NCBI GenBank assembly: GCA_016210205.1
Contig: JACQUO010000021.1
Span: 1 to 37,270 of the forward strand
DNA length: 37,270 nucleotides
Source: Chloroflexota bacterium
GTDB taxonomy: Bacteria > Chloroflexota > Dehalococcoidia > JACQUO01
Direction: 5' to 3'
The first letter of the stretch is position 1, and every line of letters starts with the position of its first letter. The position numbers and the translations under genes are program-made. The notes beneath the pieces are model-generated. The model worked only from the letters and a program-made list of their open reading frames with translations, made no database searches and was not told the origin of the DNA. Below, in pieces: positions 15,321 to 23,812 of this stretch.

Positions 15321-16964
15321 ATGAGGGCGACCTTGGCGAGAGAAGTTCAGCTACAGCCGAACGGTTTACGCTCGCTCCCGCGACAGCAGGTTATCGTGAC
15401 ATTTGTGGGAGTGATGTTGAGCATGTTTCTGGGGTCGCTCGACCAAACCGTTGTAGGTACCGCCATGCCTCGAATCATCAGCGACCTGGGCGGTTTTAGC
15501 CGCTACACCTGGGTTACTACCGCCTATATCGTCACCTCGGCAGTCACCATATTGATTACCGGCAAGCTTACTGATATATACGGGCGAAAGCTCTTCTACA
15601 TTAGTGGCCTGGGGATTTTTGTTTTAGCTTCGTTCCTCTGTGGCCTTAGCAATACAATGACACAGATAATAGTCTTTCGCGGAATCCAGGGCATAGGTGC
15701 GGGAGTAATAATGAGCAACGCCATTACCACTATCGGCGACCTCTTTCCTCCCGCTGAACGCGGAAAATATCAGGGTTTAATGAGCGGGGTATTTGGGCTG
15801 TCCGCCATCATTGGACCCACGCTGGGCGGATTCATAACTGATAGCCTGTCCTGGCACTGGGTCTTTTTCATCAATATACCCTTGGGGCTGCTCGTTATCA
15901 TCCTATTCATCTTCTTATTCCCCAACTTTCGCCCCGATGCTTTGAAGCATAATATCGATTATCTCGGTTTCATATTACTGCTATTGACGGTGGCGCCAAG
16001 TATGCTGGCTTTATCGTGGGGTGGTGTGGAATATGCGTGGAGTTCTCCTGAAATAGTTGGCATGTTTCTATTTTCCGCAGTAATGCTGGCTCTTTTTATA
16101 GTTGCGGAAAATGGGAGCAAGGAACCTTTCATTCCCCTTGTGTTGTTCAAGAACCGAATTGTGGCCGTTTCTGAAGTGGTGATATTCTTTACCGCATTTG
16201 GCATGTTTGGCGGTATTATCTTCATCCCTCTTTTCTTTCAGGGGGTACTGGGAGCTACCGCTACCACCAGCGGCAGCTTTTTGACCCCAATGATGTTGGG
16301 TACGGTGGTGGGTAGTTTCACCTCAGGGCAAGCCCTCTCCCGTGCGGGAGGTCATTACAGGATTCAAGGGGCGATAGGTATAGCAATAATGGGTTTAGGT
16401 CTCGCGCTCCTTTCGCGCATGACCGCTGAAACCTCCTACGCAGGCGTCATGGTAAACATCGTTATCACGGGTTTTGGTCTGGGCATCACCATGCCTCTTT
16501 ACACTATCGCAGTTCAGAACGCTGTGCCTTACAATGTGCTTGGTGTGGCTACATCTTCCACGGCTTTTTCCCGCTCTCTAGGTGGCTCCGTCGGTTTGGC
16601 CATATTTGGCTCCGTGATGAACAATCGCTTTGCTGCTGAATTCGCTGACAGGCTTCCCTCCACCGCAAAAGCCCTGATACCGCCGGAGCAACTGGCTGCT
16701 CTGACCCACAACCCGCAAGTGCTAGTCAGCACAGAGACACAAGGTCAGCTCCAGACAATCCTGGAACAGACGGGGCCGGAGGGTACGGCACTCTTCCGGC
16801 AAGTCTTACAGGCGCTGCATCAGTCGCTGAATTCTTCTCTGACACAGGTCTTCCTATTTGCTCTGTTTGCCGTATGCATTGCTTTCCTGACCAATTTCTT
16901 TCTCAAAGAAATCCCGCTCCGCCGGCAACATACTCTAAATCCTATCCCACCTAAACAGAAATAG
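15321..16964 (+). CDS. MFS drug:H+ antiporter, DHA2 (EmrB/QacA) family
   Basis: A 547-residue inner-membrane protein with about 14 hydrophobic segments, as expected for the DHA2 family of proton-coupled drug exporters. The family motif is visible in helix 1 (LDQTVVGTAMPRI, residues about 37-49), the loop 2-3 MFS motif in GKLTDIYGRK, and the antiporter motif C region as GVFGLSAIIGPTLGG. The last 100 residues include a soluble Ala/Gln-rich loop (LPSTAKALIPPEQLAALT) before the final helix, typical of EmrB-like proteins. ATG 15321 lacks a clear Shine-Dalgarno. The coding sequence is visibly richer in A/T and uses codons such as TTA, ATA and TAT more than its neighbours, which suggests acquisition by transfer. 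It is divergent from the MarR/ABC operon. The substrate is unknown. Confidence 0.9.
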   Translation: MRATLAREVQLQPNGLRSLPRQQVIVTFVGVMLSMFLGSLDQTVVGTAMPRIISDLGGFSRYTWVTTAYIVTSAVTILITGKLTDIYGRKLFYISGLGIFVLASFLCGLSNTMTQIIVFRGIQGIGAGVIMSNAITTIGDLFPPAERGKYQGLMSGVFGLSAIIGPTLGGFITDSLSWHWVFFINIPLGLLVIILFIFLFPNFRPDALKHNIDYLGFILLLLTVAPSMLALSWGGVEYAWSSPEIVGMFLFSAVMLALFIVAENGSKEPFIPLVLFKNRIVAVSEVVIFFTAFGMFGGIIFIPLFFQGVLGATATTSGSFLTPMMLGTVVGSFTSGQALSRAGGHYRIQGAIGIAIMGLGLALLSRMTAETSYAGVMVNIVITGFGLGITMPLYTIAVQNAVPYNVLGVATSSTAFSRSLGGSVGLAIFGSVMNNRFAAEFADRLPSTAKALIPPEQLAALTHNPQVLVSTETQGQLQTILEQTGPEGTALFRQVLQALHQSLNSSLTQVFLFALFAVCIAFLTNFFLKEIPLRRQHTLNPIPPKQK

Positions 16965-17014
16965 AATAGCCGTCTGGCAGTCCGTGCAGGATGCAATCAG
17001 AAGCGCCTGGTCTT

Positions 17015-17032
17015 GGGGAGATATGCCTCCCC
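17015..17032 (+). terminator. Hairpin after the MFS gene
   Basis: GGGGAG (17015-17020) and CTCCCC (17027-17032) form a perfect 6-bp stem about 50 nt past the MFS stop. No poly-T follows, so this is a weak terminator candidate. A TATAAT at 17077-17082 without a good -35 may serve the following lemA. Confidence 0.3.
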
Positions 17033-17132
17033 GACGGTTGCGCTGCCCCCAAAACATAGACGCGAGGAGAAGGGGGTATAATAATTACGAAGACCAGCGA
17101 GGAAACACTCACCTTGTTTGCAGGAGGGGTAG

Positions 17133-17702
17133 ATGAGCGCTGATAACATCGTACTCATCGTCATCTTGGGCGTGTTGGCCCTATTTCTTTTATATCTGTG
17201 GATGTCCTACAACCGGTTGGTTTCCCTGCGGCAGCGGGTCAAAGAGTCTTGGTCCGACATCGATGTTCAGCTCAAGCGCCGGGCGAGCCTCGTACCCAAT
17301 TTGGTCGAGACTGTGAAGGGATATGCCGCGCATGAGAGGGAGGTATTCGAAAACGTCACCAAGGCGCGGGCCGCGCTCATGTCGGCGGGTAGCCCGCAGC
17401 AGGCCGCACAAGCAGACAACATCCTGAGCGGCGCGCTGAAGACCCTATTCGCGGTGGCCGAGGCCTACCCGCAACTGAAGGCCAACGAGAATTTCAAGCA
17501 GCTCCAAAGCGAGCTATTTGACCTGGAAGCGAAGATTGCCTATGCGCGGCAGTTCTACAACACGAACGTCCGAGACCTGAACAGCTCTATCCAAAGCTTC
17601 CCAGCCGTCCTCATTGCCCGCAACTTCGGATTCAAGGAAGAGGTCTACTTCGAGACTGAGGAGGCGGCACGCGCTGATGTCACAGTCAAGTTCACATCCT
17701 AG
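17133..17702 (+). CDS. LemA family protein
   Basis: A 189-residue membrane-anchored protein with one N-terminal transmembrane segment (about residues 5-24) and an all-helical domain. The family hallmark is clear: [22 protein letters not shown] is the conserved first helix pair (around residues 38-59), followed by [19 protein letters not shown], and near the C-terminus [20 protein letters not shown]. LemA proteins are widespread; their molecular role is unclear, but the gene is very often beside an HtpX-type protease or a TPM-domain protein, as here. GGAGGGG six bases before ATG 17133 supports the start. The 3' end overlaps the protease gene by 26 nt, indicating translational coupling and probably a shared membrane quality-control function. 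Confidence 0.93.
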   Translation: MSADNIVLIVILGVLALFLLYLWMSYNRLVSLRQRVKESWSDIDVQLKRRASLVPNLVETVKGYAAHEREVFENVTKARAALMSAGSPQQAAQADNILSGALKTLFAVAEAYPQLKANENFKQLQSELFDLEAKIAYARQFYNTNVRDLNSSIQSFPAVLIARNFGFKEEVYFETEEAARADVTVKFTS

Positions 17703-18627
17703 CTCCCTCAACATCTACACCGCCATCGAGGCGAATCGGCGGCGGACTTTAATACTCACGGCCTCACTCGTCCTCTTCGCTGGTGCCTTGGTCGAAGTCA
17801 TCGGCCTCGCGCTGGGCTTGCCTGCAATCACAGCGGCCATCGTCGCTGGCATAGCAACGGTCATCGCGCTACTCGTGGCCCTCGGGACATATCGGTCTGG
17901 AGACGCCCTGGTCCTAAGCGTCTCCGAAGCGCAGGCCACAGAGCGCGAACAGTATCCAGACCTGTACCGCACGGTGGAGAACCTGTGTATCGGCGCCGGC
18001 CTGCCCATGCCGAAGATATACGTCATCAACGATGGGGCCCCTAACGCCTTCGCCACCGGCCGTGACCCCAAACACGCCTCCATCGCCGTGACCTCAGGCC
18101 TCATAGAGAAGATGAGCAACCTGGAGTTAGAAGGAGTAATCGGCCACGAACTGTCGCACATTGGAAACCATGACACTCGTCTCATGCTAATCATCGCAGT
18201 GATGGTCGGGTGGGTTGCCATTGTGGTGGATGTTTTCCTTAGATTCACCTGGTATGGAGCCGGAGCTCGTCGCCGATACCAGGGGAGGGGAGAGAACGCG
18301 GGTGGAGCGGTGCTCCTCCTGCTGGCGGTTGTCGCCGCAGTTATCGCCCCCCTTGTGGCCTGGGTAATCCAGATGTCCATCTCTCGCCAGCGAGAGTATC
18401 TCGCCGACGCTTCGAGCGCTCTCTTGACACGATACCCCGAGGGGTTGGCCAGCGCTCTTGAGAAGATTGCCGGCGACAAGGACCCCTTGGATGTATCCAC
18501 CAAAGGTACGGCCCACCTCTGGATAGCGGAGCCGTTCAAGGGCCAGAAGAGCGCGTTCAATGCCTTGTTTGACACCCATCCACCGATTCAGGACAGGATT
18601 CTGCGGTTGCGTGCCATGGAAGCGTAA
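17677..18627 (+). CDS. htpX: HtpX-like M48 family membrane metalloprotease
   Basis: A zinc-dependent endopeptidase of 316 residues in the inner membrane. Four hydrophobic segments are visible (about 27-50, 51-71, 168-190, 211-235). The zinc motif HELSH (157-161) lies in [14 protein letters not shown], and Glu240 in [12 protein letters not shown] is the expected third ligand. [21 protein letters not shown] is the conserved M48 block before the active site. HtpX cleaves misfolded membrane proteins and works with FtsH in E. coli. ATG 17677 lies inside the end of lemA, with GAGGAGG about a dozen bases upstream; an earlier frame opening at 17614 is deep inside lemA and is rejected. It is co-transcribed with lemA, a common arrangement. 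Confidence 0.92.
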   Translation: MSQSSSHPSSLNIYTAIEANRRRTLILTASLVLFAGALVEVIGLALGLPAITAAIVAGIATVIALLVALGTYRSGDALVLSVSEAQATEREQYPDLYRTVENLCIGAGLPMPKIYVINDGAPNAFATGRDPKHASIAVTSGLIEKMSNLELEGVIGHELSHIGNHDTRLMLIIAVMVGWVAIVVDVFLRFTWYGAGARRRYQGRGENAGGAVLLLLAVVAAVIAPLVAWVIQMSISRQREYLADASSALLTRYPEGLASALEKIAGDKDPLDVSTKGTAHLWIAEPFKGQKSAFNALFDTHPPIQDRILRLRAMEA

Positions 18628-18734
18628 GTGCGATAAACACGGCCCAACTGAAGGTTCGCCGAAGACCATGACGCAGCGCATAAGCTCTGGAGCGCTCCGC
18701 AGTTATGGTCTGCCAACTTTATTATTGCCGATAG

Positions 18735-18808
18735 TACCCCTGGTGCGACTCGAACGCACGACACGCGGTTTAGGAAACCGCTGCTCTATCCACCTGAGCT
18801 ACAGGGGC
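18735..18808 (-). tRNA. tRNA-Arg (anticodon CCT)
   Basis: The minus strand folds as a full cloverleaf: acceptor GCCCCTG pairs with CAGGGGT (one G-T pair at the end), D-arm AGCTCAGGTGGATAGAGC, anticodon stem GCGGT/ACCGC around TTCCTAA (anticodon CCT), and T-arm GTGCG-TTCGAGT-CGCAC. The discriminator is A at 18735. CCA is not encoded, unlike the tRNA-Val nearby. Confidence 0.95.
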
Positions 18809-18914
18809 ACGCTTGGGTCGGAGTAGACCGAAGGATGGTGGACCGTCGCTGACGGACGGTAAAACTCCGACCGCCATGCACCCACTATTGATGACTCGCC
18901 TGCGTGGCCTAGAA

Positions 18915-18942
18915 GTCCTCGGGGAGAAGAATCCCCTTGGAC
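18915..18942 (-). terminator. Hairpin downstream of the large lipoprotein gene
   Basis: Outer arms GTCC/GGAC (18915-18918, 18939-18942) and inner arms GGGGA/TCCCC (18921-18925, 18932-18936) form one interrupted stem 46 nt past the lipoprotein stop. A T-run is lacking. Confidence 0.35.
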
Positions 18943-18988
18943 TGCCGGCGGCGTGACCCCCTTCCAGGCGTGGGCTAGGCTGGCCCCC

Positions 18989-20716
18989 CTACGGACATGT
19001 AACCGTCGTGCTGGCCGTTGGTTCGGTTACAAGATTCGATGAGCCGCGCAGGACTTTGGCGTCAAGACTCTGCGTGTACCCCGACTGTCGGTCAAGAACA
19101 ATGCGCACGGTCCACGGAGTCGTTTCCGGATCTCCAGTCCGCCGATACTCACTTGTAGAGTTCCGACTGCCCCATGAACTCGTCCCAGCCTGGCTATCCA
19201 CTGTGTGACTTGGCATCCCTGCCATCTGGAGCAGCGCCCCAACGGGTCCGGATGCAGTCCCGGAGATCACGATTTCGTACCGTTTGTACGGCGATCCGTA
19301 TGGCGAGCTTTGAATGAAAGTGCATCTAGCCGCAGTGATGGTGAGCGATGCGGTTGGTGGTGGGGGGGCAGTCACAGTGAGCGGCGCACTGGCCGTTTGC
19401 CCCGAAGTGTCGGTGGTCATCACCGTGTAGGTGTTCGGGGCGAGTTGGGCTGGCACCACCATCGAGCCCGTGAAAGCACCCGACGCGTCGGCGGTGAAAG
19501 TTGCAACCGTCGTTCCGCCGATCCTCACCGTGACCGTGGCACCGGGCGTGAAGCCCTGGCCGCTGACGGTCACAGTGGCGCCTGCCGCAGCCTGGGTGGC
19601 GCCGAGGGCGAGCGTGGCGCCGCCCACGATAGTGATAGAGACCTGGCGGCACACGAAGTCCCCTTTCAGGTCCACGGCGCAGACGATGAAGGTGTAGGTC
19701 TTACCAGGGCTGCTCGGGGGAGGCTTGCCCGTCAGCTGCCCATCTTTTCCGAGGGCCATGCCGAACGGTGGGAACCCACCCAGTGGGCCAAGCTTAAAAT
19801 GATATGGCGGGCTGCCCCCGGAGGGGTTCCTCTCCGTCGTGCCTGGCGGCGGGCACTGGGTGGTGAAGCCGGTTGTGGGCGGGTCGCAGAAGGAGAAGGG
19901 CTGGCCGTTCGGGAGGTACTGCTTTCCGGCCTCGGCCTGCGGCAGCGTCGCAGGCGCGGTGAATTGGAATGGAGGCACGCCGGTGGCGACGGCCATGACG
20001 GGGCCGGGCGGAGATTTCTGGTCAATGATATCTAGCTGTCTTTCCGCTAATTGAGTTAAAAGCTCATAAACTTCATCGTTGTTAATCTGGCGAGTGCTAG
20101 GAGCCGCTTTTATCAAGACGCCCAAATTACGGGTGCCTGTAAGAAAAATGATTTGTGAAACGTAAGCACCTTGAAAGTCGTGACGGCATACCCGTGTCCC
20201 CTCCCCCACAATGCGGCCCGATAGCTCGGTGCTGCTGACCAGAGTGCCATCGCCATACTCCGCATGCCGGCAGTCGTGACTCTTGATCCATGAGTTAACC
20301 GCTTCACCAGGCGTGAGAGGATACGCGAAAATCAGAATACTCCCCAAAACGTTGGATGTACCACCACCATAAAAGTATCTTCCTCGGCCGCTCTGGTCTA
20401 CTTTAAAGTCCGCAGCTTCTTGGTAACCGGTCAATGGAAGCTGGTCCAGAGTCATAACTAAAGTTTCTGGCCTCGCAGTGATGAGACTCATCATCGGCGT
20501 TGGCGTGGGTATTGCGGTAGGGGTAGGCGCCAGTGTTGGCACCGGACGAGGGGTAGGCGTGGGTATCGCAGTAGGGGTAGGCGCCAGTGTTGGCACCGGA
20601 CGAGGGGTTGGCGTAGGGGGCGGAGTCGGCGTTGGCGTAGGTTCAGGTCGGGTGCAAGCCGCCACCAGCAATAAGCCGATAGAAAAGGTCAACAACCAAT
20701 ATCGTACTCCCATCAT
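18989..20716 (-). CDS. Large surface lipoprotein with Pro/Thr repeat stalk and Ig-like domains
   Basis: A 575-residue predicted lipoprotein. The signal peptide ends in the lipobox LVAAC (Cys21). Residues about 22-75 are a Pro/Thr/Ala stalk made of an 18-residue unit repeated twice. An alpha/beta region (about 80-245) follows that I do not recognise; it contains paired Cys residues (HDCRH, TRVCRHDF). Then comes a putative Ig/cadherin-like fold (GGSPPYHFKLGPLGG...GQLTGKPP), an IPT/TIG-like domain (VTVSGQGFTPGATVTVRIGG), and a final beta-rich domain with two further Cys. Such proteins are displayed on the cell surface and often bind ligands; function is unknown. It starts at one of two adjacent ATG codons, with no clear Shine-Dalgarno. 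It stands alone between two tRNA genes. Confidence 0.82.
   Translation of the reverse strand: MMGVRYWLLTFSIGLLLVAACTRPEPTPTPTPPPTPTPRPVPTLAPTPTAIPTPTPRPVPTLAPTPTAIPTPTPMMSLITARPETLVMTLDQLPLTGYQEAADFKVDQSGRGRYFYGGGTSNVLGSILIFAYPLTPGEAVNSWIKSHDCRHAEYGDGTLVSSTELSGRIVGEGTRVCRHDFQGAYVSQIIFLTGTRNLGVLIKAAPSTRQINNDEVYELLTQLAERQLDIIDQKSPPGPVMAVATGVPPFQFTAPATLPQAEAGKQYLPNGQPFSFCDPPTTGFTTQCPPPGTTERNPSGGSPPYHFKLGPLGGFPPFGMALGKDGQLTGKPPPSSPGKTYTFIVCAVDLKGDFVCRQVSITIVGGATLALGATQAAAGATVTVSGQGFTPGATVTVRIGGTTVATFTADASGAFTGSMVVPAQLAPNTYTVMTTDTSGQTASAPLTVTAPPPPTASLTITAARCTFIQSSPYGSPYKRYEIVISGTASGPVGALLQMAGMPSHTVDSQAGTSSWGSRNSTSEYRRTGDPETTPWTVRIVLDRQSGYTQSLDAKVLRGSSNLVTEPTASTTVTCP
20503..20610. repeat. Two tandem 54-bp units inside the lipoprotein gene
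   Basis: Units at 20503-20556 and 20557-20610 differ at only a couple of positions and encode the 18-residue Pro/Thr stalk repeat. High identity implies recent duplication or homogenisation, and copy number may vary between strains. Confidence 0.85.
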
Positions 20717-20773
20717 GTCGACATTTTACATCACATCATCCCACCGGGGCAACAAATACAGTTCGCATCTCCC

Positions 20774-20850
20774 TGGTGGGCGATACTGGATTTGAACCAG
20801 TGACCTCTGCGATGTCAACGCAGCGCTCTAGCCAACTGAGCTAACCGCCC
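20774..20850 (-). tRNA. tRNA-Val (anticodon GAC)
   Basis: Full cloverleaf on the minus strand: acceptor GGGCGGT pairs with ATCGCCC, D-arm AGCTCAGTTGGCTAGAGC, anticodon stem CTGCG/CGCAG around TTGACAT (anticodon GAC), and T-arm ACTGG-TTCAAAT-CCAGT. The 3' ACCA is encoded (20774-20777). It starts 36 nt after the tgt stop on the same strand and may be read from the aro-tgt transcript. Confidence 0.95.
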
Positions 20851-20886
20851 GCGCCACCTTCAATATAGACAACAGCGCTCTGGCTG

Positions 20887-22095
20887 TCAACGCAAGGGGC
20901 CACGCCCCCGGGCGGCCAGCCAGCGCTGCTTCTGCTCCGCCCGCACCGTGGCATCGGCGGGGCGATAGCCTCGCAGAAAGGCCTCCCGAAAGGCGGGGAA
21001 AGCGCCCATTAGAATCGCCTGCCGCACTTCCCCCACGAGGCCCGCCATGAAGCGGAGGTTGTGGATGGTGGCCAGGCGGTAGGCCAGAAGCTCCCGGCTC
21101 TTGAAGAGGTGTCGGACATAGGCCGCGGAGAAAGTGGCGCAGGTGTAGCAACGGCAGCCCGGCTCCAGGGGGCCATGCTCCTCCTGAAAGCGGAAGTTTA
21201 GGATGCTGTGGCGGCCCTGGCGGGTGTAGATGCCGCCGTTGCGAGCCACCCGGGTGGGCAGGGCGCTGTCGAAGAGGTCCACCCCCCGGGCCACCCCCTC
21301 CACGATGTCTTCGGGTGAGCCTACCCCCATGAGGTAGCGGGGCCGGTCAGAGGGAAGCAGGACCGCGGCCTGGGATACCGTGGCCCACATGACCTCCTTG
21401 GGCTCGCCCAGGCTCAACCCCCCCAGGGCGTAGCCAGGGAAATCCAGGGCCAGCAGGACCGCCGCCGAGCGCTGCCGCAGCCCCGGGTCGTTGCCCCCCT
21501 GGAGAATGCCAAAGAGGGCCTGGTTCGGCCTGGTCTGCGCCTTGCGGCAGCGCTCCGCCCAGCGGGAGGTGCGCTCCACCGCCTGCTCCAACTGTGGCGG
21601 GGAGGCATCGTGGGGGGGGCACTCGTCCAGGGCCATGATGATGTCGGCCCCCAGCTCCTCCTGAATTTGCACCGCCCTTTCGGGAGTCAGGAAATGCTCG
21701 CTTCCGTCCAGATGGGAACGGAAGCGCACCCCGGCGTCCTCCACCCGCCGCAGGTGGGCCAGGCTGAAGACCTGGAAGCCGCCGCTGTCGGTGAGGATGG
21801 GGCCGGGCCACCCCATGAAGGCATGAAGCCCCCCGGCGCGGCGGATGGCCTCGGTGCCCGGGCGGAGATAAAGGTGATAGGCGTTGCCCAGGACTATCCG
21901 GGCGCCCGTGTCCGCCACCTCCTGGGGGGTGAGGGCCTTCACCGCCCCCTGGGTAGCCACGGGCAGAAAAGCCGGGGTGGAGACAGCTCCGTGGGGGGTG
22001 ACCAGGACGCCAGCCCTGGCCCCTGTCTGCGCGCAGAGGCCCTGGAGGGCGAAGCTGAGGGGAGGCTTAAGCTCGGCTCGCTGGTCTGCGCCCAT
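20887..22095 (-). CDS. tgt: tRNA-guanine transglycosylase (queuine tRNA-ribosyltransferase)
   Basis: Exchanges guanine-34 for the queuosine precursor preQ1 in tRNAs with GUN anticodons. About 402 residues, normal for bacterial TGT. Visible are the substrate-binding segment DSGGFQVFSL with the catalytic Asp, the second active-site region GGLSLGEP, the nucleophile region GVDLFDSALPTR, and the zinc site CRCYTC followed by a distal His. ATG 22095 is chosen; an earlier ATG at 22146 lies well inside aroKB. GGAGG is about 12 bases upstream, longer than usual. The start overlaps aroKB by 29 nt, so it is coupled to the aro operon. No queC-F or queA genes are in the window. Confidence 0.95.
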   Translation of the reverse strand: MGADQRAELKPPLSFALQGLCAQTGARAGVLVTPHGAVSTPAFLPVATQGAVKALTPQEVADTGARIVLGNAYHLYLRPGTEAIRRAGGLHAFMGWPGPILTDSGGFQVFSLAHLRRVEDAGVRFRSHLDGSEHFLTPERAVQIQEELGADIIMALDECPPHDASPPQLEQAVERTSRWAERCRKAQTRPNQALFGILQGGNDPGLRQRSAAVLLALDFPGYALGGLSLGEPKEVMWATVSQAAVLLPSDRPRYLMGVGSPEDIVEGVARGVDLFDSALPTRVARNGGIYTRQGRHSILNFRFQEEHGPLEPGCRCYTCATFSAAYVRHLFKSRELLAYRLATIHNLRFMAGLVGEVRQAILMGAFPAFREAFLRGYRPADATVRAEQKQRWLAARGRGPLR

Positions 22096-23812
22096 CTCGG
22101 CCCAGTTCCTCCAAAACCTCGCGCACCAGCCCGGGCGGGACATCACCCCGCACCACAGCCTGCCCCAGTCTCTTCAGCAAAACCCAGCGCACCTTGGCCT
22201 CGGCCACCTTCTTGTCCAGGGCCATGGTCTCGGTGAGACGGGAGATGTCCGCCCCGGGGCAGCGGGTGGGCAGGCCGAAGGCCATGAGGAGGGCCCGCTG
22301 GCGTTCCACCACCTCCTCGGGGATGAGGCCCAGGCGCTGGCTGAGGCGGGCCGCCCCCATCATGCCCACCGCCACCGCCTCGCCGTGGAGCCAGTCCTGG
22401 TAGCCGCTGGTGGCCTCCAGGGCATGGCCGATGGTGTGACCATAATTGAGCAGGGTGCGCAGACCTTTGGTCTCCCTCTCGTCCTGGGCCACCACCTTAC
22501 CCTTGACGGCGGCGCTCCATCCCACCGCCCGCACCGTGCGCTCCCGGTCCAGGGCCGCCAGGCGCGGGGCGTGGCGTTCCAGATAGCGGAAGAGGCGAGA
22601 GTCCAGGATGAGGCCGTGCTTGATGACCTCGGCCCAGCCAGAGGCCAGCTCCCGGGGCGGCAGGGTGGCCAGGGTGGCCACATCCATGAGCACCAGGCGG
22701 GGCTGGTAGAAGGCACCGATGAGGTTCTTGCCCAGCTTATGGTTCACGGCCACCTTGCCGCCGACGCCCGCGTCCACCATGGCCAGGAGGCTGGTGGGCG
22801 CCTGCACCAGGGGCACCCCCCGCAGGTAGGTGGCGGCCACGAACCCCGCTAGGTCACCCACTACGCCACCCCCCAGGGCCACCATGGCATGGCCGCGCTC
22901 GGCCCGGGCGGCAATGAGCTTATCGTAGAGGCGGGAGGCCTGCTCCAGGGACTTGCTGGCCTCGCCGGCGGGGACGGTCAGGGTTAGCACCTCAAAGCGC
23001 GCCCGCTCCAGGGACTCCCGAGCCTGGCGGCCATGGCGGGCGAAGACCATCTCGTCGGAGATGAGAATCGCCTTGCCCTTGAGGCCGGCATTGCGCAGAC
23101 GCTGGCCCAGCCCGTCCAGGATACCCCAGCCCACGAAGACAGGATAGCGCCCGCTGGGGGCCTCCACCACGAAGGTGGCGCCCGCATCCTCGCAGTAGGG
23201 GGCGTCGCTCTCCCGGGCAGAAGCTCGGGGCCCAAGGGGGCCCTGGCCCTGGGGCCGAGGCCAATGCCGCGAGAGGAGCCGGAAGGCCCGCAGGGCCTCC
23301 CGGGCCACCTGGGCCGGGGCCAGGGCATCGGTGTGGATGGCCCAGTCGGCGGCGGCATAGAAGGGCTGGCGAAACTCCTTGAGGGCCTGGATGCGCGCCA
23401 GGGGGTCTTCCCCCACTAACAGAGGGCGGGAGACGTCGCTGCCCGCCTGCTCCACCTGCTCCCGCAGGCGGCGGAGGATGGTCTGGGGCTGGGCCTCCAG
23501 GCAGAGCACCACGCCGGCCTCGGCCATCAGGGCCCGGCTCTCCGCCGACAGCACCGCCCCGCCGCCGGTAGCGATGACCTGGCCCGAGCCGGCGCAGGCC
23601 CACTCAAGCACCTGGCGCTCCAGCTCGCGGAAGGCCGGCTCGCCGTCCTGGACGAAGATGTCCGGGATGGGCTTCCCGGCCCGGGCCGCCACCTCGGCGT
23701 CGGTGTCCACGAAAGCCCAGCCCAGACGCCGAGCGATTTCCCGGCCCACCACGGACTTCCCGCTGCCGGAGAACCCGGTGAGAATCAGGTTGCGAGGAGC
23801 TGCTTTAGCCAC
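22067..23812 (-). CDS. aroKB: Bifunctional shikimate kinase / 3-dehydroquinate synthase fusion
   Basis: Two shikimate-pathway enzymes in one 581-residue chain. The N-terminal kinase (about residues 1-185) has Walker A GFSGSGKS (13-20), the shikimate-binding DTDAEV, FRELERQVL, and GGGAVLS motifs, and phosphorylates shikimate. A Pro/Arg linker follows (about 185-205). The C-terminal domain is AroB, making 3-dehydroquinate from DAHP with NAD+ and a divalent metal: GEASKSLEQ, LGGGVVGDLAGFVAATYLRG, MVDAGVGGKVAVN, EVIKHGLI, and the metal-ligand histidines in NYGHTIGHALE and LHGEAVAVGM. Kinase and synthase catalyse non-consecutive steps. It starts at GTG 23812, overlapping the TIM-barrel gene by 28 nt. 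Both halves keep their catalytic residues. Confidence 0.95.
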   Translation of the reverse strand: MAKAAPRNLILTGFSGSGKSVVGREIARRLGWAFVDTDAEVAARAGKPIPDIFVQDGEPAFRELERQVLEWACAGSGQVIATGGGAVLSAESRALMAEAGVVLCLEAQPQTILRRLREQVEQAGSDVSRPLLVGEDPLARIQALKEFRQPFYAAADWAIHTDALAPAQVAREALRAFRLLSRHWPRPQGQGPLGPRASARESDAPYCEDAGATFVVEAPSGRYPVFVGWGILDGLGQRLRNAGLKGKAILISDEMVFARHGRQARESLERARFEVLTLTVPAGEASKSLEQASRLYDKLIAARAERGHAMVALGGGVVGDLAGFVAATYLRGVPLVQAPTSLLAMVDAGVGGKVAVNHKLGKNLIGAFYQPRLVLMDVATLATLPPRELASGWAEVIKHGLILDSRLFRYLERHAPRLAALDRERTVRAVGWSAAVKGKVVAQDERETKGLRTLLNYGHTIGHALEATSGYQDWLHGEAVAVGMMGAARLSQRLGLIPEEVVERQRALLMAFGLPTRCPGADISRLTETMALDKKVAEAKVRWVLLKRLGQAVVRGDVPPGLVREVLEELGRDGRRPASRA

